DNA of 64,000 nt from Methylobacter sp. GTDB taxonomy: Bacteria; Pseudomonadota; Gammaproteobacteria; Methylococcales; Methylomonadaceae. The DNA lies in assembly GCA_028716975.1 (NCBI GenBank), contig JAQUOU010000003.1, forward strand, positions 124,001-188,000. Direction: 5' to 3'. Both the position numbers and the translations under genes were made by a program. A model generated the notes under the pieces. It did no database searches. It had not been told where the DNA came from and saw nothing but the letters and a program-made list of their open reading frames with translations. Within the stretch, counting starts at the first letter, position 1. Each line of letters begins with the position of its first letter. Shown here one piece after another: positions 57,867 through 64,000 of this stretch.

Positions 57867-58346
57867 ATGGTGAAATGGCTATGGTTGTCATTGTTGACGC
57901 TAATCCTGGATCAGGGAAGCAAGCTGGCTGTAGATAAATCCATGCAGCTTTACCAATCCATTCCGGTAATACCGTATTTTAATTTGACCTACGTGCATAA
58001 TACCGGTGCTGCTTTCAGTTTTTTGAGTGAAGCCGGAGGCTGGCAGCGCTGGTTTTTTGCCGGTTTGGCTTTAGTGATTAGCGTCGTGATTACAATCTGG
58101 CTGGTCAGGTTGAAAAGCCATGAAACCTTGCTGGCCGTAGCGTTAGCGCTGGTTTTAGGAGGCGCGGCCGGCAATTTGATTGACCGGCTTGCTTATGGTT
58201 ATGTTATCGACTTTCTTGATGTTTATTATCAGGACTGGCATTGGCCCGCTTTTAATATTGCCGATTCTGCCATAACTTTAGGGGTGATTTTGATGCTTGC
58301 GGAGTCATTCGGTTTAGGACATGCTAAACAGGCTGATGCGTTATAA
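57867..58346 (+). CDS. lspA: Lipoprotein signal peptidase LspA
   Basis: Inner-membrane aspartic protease cleaving prolipoproteins, 159 aa from the ATG at 57867. A GTG at 57858 in the ileS stop codon is also possible. Four membrane helices; catalytic Asp residues are in GGAAGNLIDRLAYGYVIDFL (about 115) and FNIADSAITLGV (about 139). The N-terminal LDQGSKLAVD marks the family. Confidence 0.95.
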   Translation: MVKWLWLSLLTLILDQGSKLAVDKSMQLYQSIPVIPYFNLTYVHNTGAAFSFLSEAGGWQRWFFAGLALVISVVITIWLVRLKSHETLLAVALALVLGGAAGNLIDRLAYGYVIDFLDVYYQDWHWPAFNIADSAITLGVILMLAESFGLGHAKQADAL

Positions 58347-58383
58347 GCAGAAGGTTTGTATTTTCAGCTTTTAGCCTTGGGCC

Positions 58384-58926
58384 TTACGCCAATAAACTGA
58401 AAAGTTTTTGCCAATCAAAGGATACACCAGGATCGGTTTTCCGTCCGGGCGCAATCTCGTTATGTCCGGCTATGCGCTCCGTCGATAAATGAGGATAAGA
58501 GTTAAGCAATAGCTTTATTACTGATGCGAGCTGATTATATTGTGCCTGTGTATATTCAATGTGTTCAGTGCCTTCAAGTTCTATGCCGATAGAAAAATCA
58601 TTACAGCGTTCCCGCCCTTGGTAATTGGATTTCCCTGCATGCCAGGCGCGCTTGTCAAATGGCACATACTGAACGATTTCCCCCGAGCGTTTAATCAATA
58701 AATGCGCCGATACGGTAAGCTGATAAACGTCCTTGAAATAGGGATGCTCATCCGGATTGAGGCGGTTACAAAAAAGTTGATCAATGTATGGATTGCCGAA
58801 CTCCTCTGGAGGGAGGCTAATGCAGTGAATAACCAGCAATGAAATATCTGCAGCATTAGTTCTTTCATCAAAGTTTGGCGACGGGTTTCGGGTAATGTCA
58901 GTTAACCAGTGGGTATCTATTTTCAT
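58384..58926 (-). CDS. ampD: Cytoplasmic amidase AmpD
   Basis: N-acetyl-anhydromuramyl-L-alanine amidase of muropeptide recycling, 180 aa from the ATG at 58926; a longer frame to 58974 lacks support. Zinc ligands: His in LLVIHCISLPP (about 33), His in AGHNEIAPGRKTDPG (about 152) and the Asp/Lys in that same motif. RAWHAGKSNYQGRERCNDFSIGIELEG matches AmpD. Convergent to lspA. Confidence 0.94.
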   Translation of the reverse strand: MKIDTHWLTDITRNPSPNFDERTNAADISLLVIHCISLPPEEFGNPYIDQLFCNRLNPDEHPYFKDVYQLTVSAHLLIKRSGEIVQYVPFDKRAWHAGKSNYQGRERCNDFSIGIELEGTEHIEYTQAQYNQLASVIKLLLNSYPHLSTERIAGHNEIAPGRKTDPGVSFDWQKLFSLLA

Positions 58927-59196
58927 GAAGTTAAAAAAAACATGCACTATGATTGAAGTCGGGGGTGAAAGCATTTATCACCGGTATCGTCTTTTCAATA
59001 ATGTTATCCAATTTAATTTTTATACATATCAAATAGCATCCTGATTTCATTAATAATATTTAAATTAAGTAAAATAAACATCGAGCAGCAAATTTAAAAC
59101 AAACTAGAATTTATCGGAATGAATATCGTGCAATATTTATACAAAAGCCGTCCTTAAATAATTAATTTAAGTGTTTCATTTTAGAAGGACTTATTA

Positions 59197-60000
59197 ATGC
59201 CTTTGGATTCATCAGATTCAAAATATAACCTACAAAGCCAACGTCGCGCGCCCCTCTTGTTGATGTATCACGGTACCCCGGCAACTACCCCTTCATCGGA
59301 GTATTCTATACGAGCTGACCGGTTTGCTGCACATTTGGATTATTTAAAAAGGCAGAGCTGGCACACTGCACTTTTTAAGGAGCTTAGCAATGCTTCTATC
59401 TTGCCTGAAAAAACTGTCATTCTGACATTTGACGACGGTTATGCCGATAATTATGAAGGCGCTTTCCTGCCTTTATTGGATAGTAACATGAAAGCAACCT
59501 GGTTTATTACTACCGGCTGCATAGGAAAAAATGCTGACTGGATGGGGCCGCCTTCGCCGCAAACCCAAATGTTAACCGCTGAGCAATTAGTAATAATGGC
59601 CAAAGCCGGTATGGAGATGGGTTCCCATACCTGTTCACATCCCGATCTTACAATGTTATCCTCCAGTCAGCAACTGGATGAAATGACCCAATCCAAACAA
59701 ATTCTGGAATCCATCATTGCTGGCAAAATAGCCAGTTTTGCCTACCCGTATGGCAGGTATAACGAAAATTCGATTGCAACAGTAAAAGAGGCAGGTTATG
59801 AGTCGGCCTGTACTACTTGCCCTGGCTGGTTTCGTAATGAAGAGAGCCCGTTTCTGGTGCGGCGCATTACAATCTTTGCAAATGACACCGTCCATACCTT
59901 GGCCCGTAAACTGGTATTTGCCGACAATAACGTATCCTGGAAAAAAATGGCAAGCTATTATTACCTGCGTATTAACGATAAATTAATAAAGGCTCGATAG
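59197..60000 (+). CDS. Polysaccharide deacetylase (NodB-type)
   Basis: A 267-aa NodB-homology protein, no signal peptide. The metal Asp pair is in ILTFDDGYADNYEGAFLP (about 74-91), the His pair in MGSHTCSHPDLTML (about 146-160), and YPYGRYNE near residue 186. It opens a polysaccharide gene run and may deacetylate an N-acetyl hexosamine on a glycan or lipid precursor. GAAGGA lies 8 bases before the start. Confidence 0.92.
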   Translation: MPLDSSDSKYNLQSQRRAPLLLMYHGTPATTPSSEYSIRADRFAAHLDYLKRQSWHTALFKELSNASILPEKTVILTFDDGYADNYEGAFLPLLDSNMKATWFITTGCIGKNADWMGPPSPQTQMLTAEQLVIMAKAGMEMGSHTCSHPDLTMLSSSQQLDEMTQSKQILESIIAGKIASFAYPYGRYNENSIATVKEAGYESACTTCPGWFRNEESPFLVRRITIFANDTVHTLARKLVFADNNVSWKKMASYYYLRINDKLIKAR

Positions 60001-60014
60001 CCCCAGAGGATAGG

Positions 60015-60941
60015 ATGCAACAAAGCCCGATCATTTCAGTCATCATGCCTTGCTTTAATGCCGAAAAGCATCTGCCTGCCAGTATAGCCAGTGTATTTAA
60101 TCAGACTTATTCGAATCTGGAGTTAATCGTTATTAATGATGGCTCGACTGATAACAGTTTAAAAATCTTACAAAGCATTGACGATGACAGGCTTCGTATT
60201 CTAAACCAACACAATGCTGGTGTTTGCCATGCGCGGAATCAAGGCATCCATATGACAAAGGGTGAATTGATTGCCTTTCTGGATGCCGACGATACGTGGC
60301 ATCCGGAATGTTTAAACAAGCTTCATCAGTCCTTACATAACAATAAATCCGCTGCATTAGCTTATTGCGGCTGGCAGAATGTGGGTTTGTCGGGCGGACA
60401 GGGTGAACCGTACGTTCCGCCGGATTATGAGACGCTCGACAAGTTAACGCTATTATTTGCAAATTGTTGTTGGCCAATTCATGCCTGTCTCACCCGGAAG
60501 CAGGCTATTTTTGATGCAAATTTTTTTGATGAGCGGCTTGTGACTTCAGAAGATTTTCTTTTATGGCTACAAATTGGCTCTAGATCTACGATTGTTCGGG
60601 TTCCGGAAGTGCTGGCATTTTATCACTTTCATAATGGCAATCAAGCGACGCAAAACAAAGAAAAAACCGCTCTAAATCACTGGCGCGCACAACAGTTATT
60701 TCTCGACAACAACCCTGATATTGCCCATATACCCGGCATGAAAAATAGTAGAAAAATAATGCTCGCCGAGTTATTGCAACGAGGGTTTGAGTGCTATTGG
60801 AAGCGTGACCTTCAGGCGGCACGGGTTATTTTTAGAAAAGTCATGCTGCTGGGCTATGGCTCATTCCATGACTGGAAATATATGTTACCTTCCTTTCTAC
60901 CTTATTTTTTACACGCTTTTCTACTGAACCAAAGAGATTAA
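60015..60941 (+). CDS. Glycosyltransferase family 2
   Basis: A 308-aa GT2 enzyme with GT-A fold. N-terminal ISVIMPCFNAEKHLPASIASVFNQTYSNLE (residues ~7-36), INDGSTDNS, DxD motif IAFLDADDTWHPE (about 89-101), and EDFLLWLQIG. It is 14 bases after the deacetylase and abuts the next GT2 gene. The sugar donor is unknown. Confidence 0.93.
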   Translation: MQQSPIISVIMPCFNAEKHLPASIASVFNQTYSNLELIVINDGSTDNSLKILQSIDDDRLRILNQHNAGVCHARNQGIHMTKGELIAFLDADDTWHPECLNKLHQSLHNNKSAALAYCGWQNVGLSGGQGEPYVPPDYETLDKLTLLFANCCWPIHACLTRKQAIFDANFFDERLVTSEDFLLWLQIGSRSTIVRVPEVLAFYHFHNGNQATQNKEKTALNHWRAQQLFLDNNPDIAHIPGMKNSRKIMLAELLQRGFECYWKRDLQAARVIFRKVMLLGYGSFHDWKYMLPSFLPYFLHAFLLNQRD

Positions 60942-61883
60942 ATGAAAAAAATTACCGTTGCCGTGTGTAGCTATAATCGCGCCAATCGTTTGCCATCATT
61001 AATTCGCGCTTTAAGAAACCAGCAATGCTCAATCCCCTTTGACTTATTGATTGTTGAAAACAATTGTACCGATAATACGCACGAAATTTTGTTAGATCTG
61101 CAAAGTGAAGCCGGAGCTACGCTTAGAATAGTTAATGAGATTAACCAGGGCATCAGTTACGCCCGTAATAGAGCCATCGAAGAATGCTTGAATAGCAACT
61201 TTATGCTTTTTATGGATGATGATGAGTTACCGTGTGAAAATTTAATTCAAGCAGCGGTAGATACATTTGAAGCAACCAATGCCTTATGTGTTGGAGGTAA
61301 AGTCATTGTTGATTTTTCGCTGTTGCAACGGCCAAAATGGCTGGAAGACAATCTGCTCGGTTTTCTGGCACAAGTCGATTACGGAACTGATCTGTTTCAA
61401 ATTACGGTTCCCTCAACCCCAGTCTGGACGGCCAATATTGCTTATGATATGCTGGTTTTCAGGGATAATCCGGATTTGCGATTTGACCTTCGCTATAATC
61501 GAGCGGGTAAAGGCGTTGGCGGAGGTGAAGACGTTATTATGTTTGAGGAACTGCTCAAACGTAATCTACCCGTTTATTACCAGCCTAAAATGGCAACATT
61601 GCATTCAGTTGATACATGGAAGTTAAAACGCCGGTATTTTATAAATCTACATTTTATCTCTGGCATAAAATATGGTCAGTATGAAATAGAAGATTTTAAG
61701 TGGAGTATTTTGGGTATTCCCCCGTTTATGTTGATTCACTTTATTCGGCACACTTTACTTGCAGCATTTATGTTTATTAGAGGACAATCAGGTAGCATAC
61801 GCCAGGCAATGAATGCTTCCCATTCACTTGGCAGTATTTTAGGAAAGTACCGTTCTTGGAAAAGCCAAACTTTAAAACCCTAA
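60942..61883 (+). CDS. Glycosyltransferase family 2
   Basis: A 313-aa GT2 enzyme starting directly after the previous stop. ITVAVCSYNRANRLPSLIRALRNQ at residues 3-26, ENNCTDNTHEIL, the metal motif LFMDDDELPCENL (about 88-100), and GGGEDVIMFEELL (about 187). The C-terminal ~80 residues are partly hydrophobic (FMLIHFIRHTLLAAFMFIRG), suggesting membrane association. Confidence 0.92.
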   Translation: MKKITVAVCSYNRANRLPSLIRALRNQQCSIPFDLLIVENNCTDNTHEILLDLQSEAGATLRIVNEINQGISYARNRAIEECLNSNFMLFMDDDELPCENLIQAAVDTFEATNALCVGGKVIVDFSLLQRPKWLEDNLLGFLAQVDYGTDLFQITVPSTPVWTANIAYDMLVFRDNPDLRFDLRYNRAGKGVGGGEDVIMFEELLKRNLPVYYQPKMATLHSVDTWKLKRRYFINLHFISGIKYGQYEIEDFKWSILGIPPFMLIHFIRHTLLAAFMFIRGQSGSIRQAMNASHSLGSILGKYRSWKSQTLKP

Positions 61884-62436
61884 TTGAGGACAAATTTATG
61901 ATCAGAATATTCCTTAGCTTACTTTTCATAGTTTTAAACAATTTTCCAAAGAAGATTTAGCTTTTATCGCTCAAGCAGAGGGGCTATAAGCAGCTAAATT
62001 CTTAATTACGCCCTACACGCCTTGATCATTGATTACGAAGCCAGTCGGTTCACTTAAGACAAGTCAGATCAAGCCACGATTAGCCCGGAATATCATATAG
62101 CATCGAATAGTATTCGACGGGAGCAAAATGGTTTGGAGTTTACACAAAACCAAATTGCGCAGTTTGGTCAACATTCTGTCCAGTCGCTGCTGATATTTAC
62201 AGCATACAACTTAGCGGCTTATACAATCGCTTGGCTTGTGCCCGATTTGGAGTGAGAGCATCGGAGAATTATGCCCAGTAGTCTAGAAAAGTCCTAAAAA
62301 CCAGGACAACAGCTAAAATTCACAAGTTTGGTTTTTTACAAAAAACAGCGAATTGCTTGCGCTAAACCTGAAACTTGATGAGTTTTTCAGCATCCTGCCA
62401 GATGCGTCTATGACATCATAGAGGAGTATGAAAAAT
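61884..62436 (+). pseudogene. Decayed coding remnant, identity unclear
   Basis: About 550 bases with short pieces of protein-like sequence in several frames. One piece at about 62080-62255 reads PEYHIASNSIRREQNGLEFT and then SLLIFTAYNLAAYTIAWLVP with a natural stop; another near 61935 reads KQFSKEDLAFIAQAEGL. Stops and shifts separate them. I cannot name the family; a decayed polysaccharide-locus gene or transposase is possible. Confidence 0.5.
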
Positions 62437-63733
62437 ATGAAAAAAATAGCTTTTTTGGAATTTTTGGTTACAGCCGCTATACGTATTCCGGAGGAATGCA
62501 ACGTTGCGACGCTACGCCGCGTCAGTCAGGATCAAATATAGAAAACATCCTGGAGCTTTATGAGGTAACAGACAATAAAGGCAACATGATTCATGGTGAG
62601 GCTCCGGCACGTTTGCTTGAACTTGATCGGGAAGGCTCATGCTATGTATCAGTTGAAGCTCTTGTGGTGAAAGACGGCTGGCCTCCGGAAAAATTAGTGC
62701 TGAACTTAGTAAACGATTTGATCTGGTTGTGTTTACAACGGCAAACGCAATAAGGCCAAATCTTGATCCTGGGTGCACAGCCCAAGTACTAGAACTATTA
62801 TCTATTGATTTCATTGTCGTTGGCATGGGAATGCAACAATCGCTTCCTTTATCAACTGAAAACTTAAATCCTAGACTTGTTGATTTAATAGATGTATGTA
62901 ATCGTAAAGCAAAAATCTTCTGGGTTAGAGGCCAGGAAACTCAAACTTGGTTAAATGCGGTCGGTTTTGAGAATTCGAAAGTATTGGGTTGTCCAGGCAT
63001 GTATGTATATCCCGAAAACATACTCAATATTACTGCTCCTAACCCAGTTAAAGTCACATCCGCAGTCACCGCCGGCTATATTAACGGAAGAATTCCCAGA
63101 TCAACTTCAATAATTGGTTTATTCAAAGATTTTGATGCTCATTATGTAATGCAGGAAGAAATGTTTGCTTGGAAAATGCAAGGCCTAATTCCTGAGTCAG
63201 ATCAAAATATATACAACGATGCAACTGGTGAAGTTAGTCGCGATTTTGTCAATGGAATACTAGAAGAGATTCACTATGAGAAAATGCCATTTTCCAGCTA
63301 TCGATGGTTCCAAGACCCCAATGCATGGAGAGCATTTGTTTCGAGATTTGATTTTTATTTGGGGGATAGGCTTCATGGCGGCATTGCTTCACTGCAGGCT
63401 GGCATCCCCTCTATAATGATGGCGGAAGATAAACGAGTTAGTGAAATAGCGGATTTTTTTGGCATCCCGCGGATTTCATCAAAAGAAGTTGATTTGATGC
63501 CCCTCAGGGAAATTGTTAATGACTATCTGTCATCCGTCAAAATTGATTTTTTTAAAGCAGTTTTTTTTGATCGATTCAAAGAATTGGAAAAAGTATTTAA
63601 TGAGGCGGACATTTCCCTAGCGATTAGCCTGAAAAGCCCGAAACCGGTTTTCTTGGGCGAAACCTACGATCCGCCAAGGAAAACTTCCCCAAGCCCTATT
63701 CGGCATGTAAGAAGATTACTGCGAAATTTATAA
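62437..63733 (+). pseudogene. Polysaccharide pyruvyl transferase gene with two frameshifts
   Basis: GAGGAG precedes the ATG at 62437. The first codons give MKKIAF; a one-base deletion in the T-run at about 62451-62456 then moves to a second frame (FGYSRYTYSGGMQRCDATPR...). Another one-base loss near 62690-62728 leads to the main frame, which reads RFDLVVFTTANAIRPNLDPG and runs to 63733. The main part has LGDRLHGGIASLQAGIPSIMM and matches the polysaccharide pyruvyl transferase family. Both shifts are single-base, so sequencing error cannot be excluded. If restored it would be ~430 aa. Confidence 0.75.
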
Positions 63734-64000
63734 TATTAATTTTTCCTCAGGTTTTTGTCGATTTTGCTAAAAATGTAGGATGGCATACATAACACACAGT
63801 AAGAAAGGTGAAATTTAAACATTAACTCTACAAATTATAGAAAAATATTCAATATTTTGATAGAAGTGATACGTATCGTAGGAGACGGGGTGGCTTGATT
63901 ATTTTATATATAAAACAAATGATTATTTATAAGGTTTAGCTTCCTTCAACGTATGTATTAGTTATTTTTAACATTAGGTACTAATATTTATATATTTCTA
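63734..64000. other. Right-edge stretch without a recognised gene
   Basis: AT-rich sequence with stops in the frames I read. Nothing is recognised up to the window edge. Confidence 0.45.

Noticed and set aside
62496..62753. An independent 85-aa gene before the pyruvyl transferase
   Set aside because: Its 3' end shifts directly into the DLVVFTTANAIRP frame, so it is the broken 5' part of the transferase gene.

Overview
The window looks like chromosome of a gammaproteobacterium. I infer an aerobic, probably methanotrophic, Methylococcales-type genome. The supporting signs are the algU-mucA-mucB-mucD, rplU-rpmA-obg-proB and ribF-ileS-lspA orders, a VPLPA-type CTERM sorting tail, a globin/ferredoxin-reductase pair, and many short dispersed repeats. 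No methane-oxidation gene lies in the window, so the order-level call is inference. I recognised no rRNA, tRNA, CRISPR array or intact insertion sequence.

Layout. 1-6 kb is an iron-uptake block: tonB (5' end cut), exbB, exbD, a Fiu/PiuA-type TonB-dependent receptor, then piuC and a PepSY-helix protein, the last two bracketed by a ~170-bp inverted repeat. 6.9-12.2 kb holds clpB behind a sigma32-type promoter, a small Met/His-rich exported protein, and phoB-phoR behind a candidate Pho box. 12.4-17 kb is an envelope cluster of little-known genes: a DUF502 membrane protein, two small lipoproteins, a coiled-coil protein, a 36-codon ORF, a small membrane protein and a membrane-anchored dynamin/EHD-like GTPase with altered motifs. 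A 227-bp MITE follows. 17.4-23.1 kb has nadB divergent from algU-mucA-mucB-mucD. 23.5-25.2 kb holds fdxA, a TatT/TPR protein and a CYTH protein.

25.5-28.2 kb carries a 26-aa ORF, two ferritin-like proteins and sodB, which looks like an iron/oxidative-stress unit. 28.2-31.6 kb has an SDR, a DUF3455 protein, tag, a glyoxalase and a VPLPA-CTERM surface protein. 31.7-35.7 kb has aspC and uvrB. Between them and the CTERM gene lie a decayed duplicate of the aspC 3' end, a DUF2283 gene and a truncated partner. 35.9-37 kb is gene-poor and holds a broken HEPN-like gene with attC-like ends and a large imperfect inverted repeat.

37.1-43.6 kb is a drug-efflux operon (lipoprotein, EmrB-type MFS, NodT-type outer-membrane factor, EmrA-type adaptor) divergent from a LysR regulator. 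43.7-45.9 kb is a truncated-globin/2Fe-2S-reductase operon divergent from a SufR-like cysteine-rich regulator. 46-50.4 kb: rlpA, aqpZ, a second MITE copy, a DUF815 ATPase, chaB and ispB. 50.6-58.9 kb is housekeeping: rplU, rpmA, obg, proB, rpsT, ribF, ileS, lspA, ampD. 59.2-63.7 kb is the start of a surface-polysaccharide locus: a deacetylase, two GT2 transferases, a decayed stretch and a pyruvyl-transferase gene broken by two apparent 1-bp deletions.

The best candidates for something little described are the 25.5-28.2 kb ferritin-like/short-ORF unit, the 12.5-17 kb envelope/GTPase cluster, and the MITE pair. No completely new system is evident.
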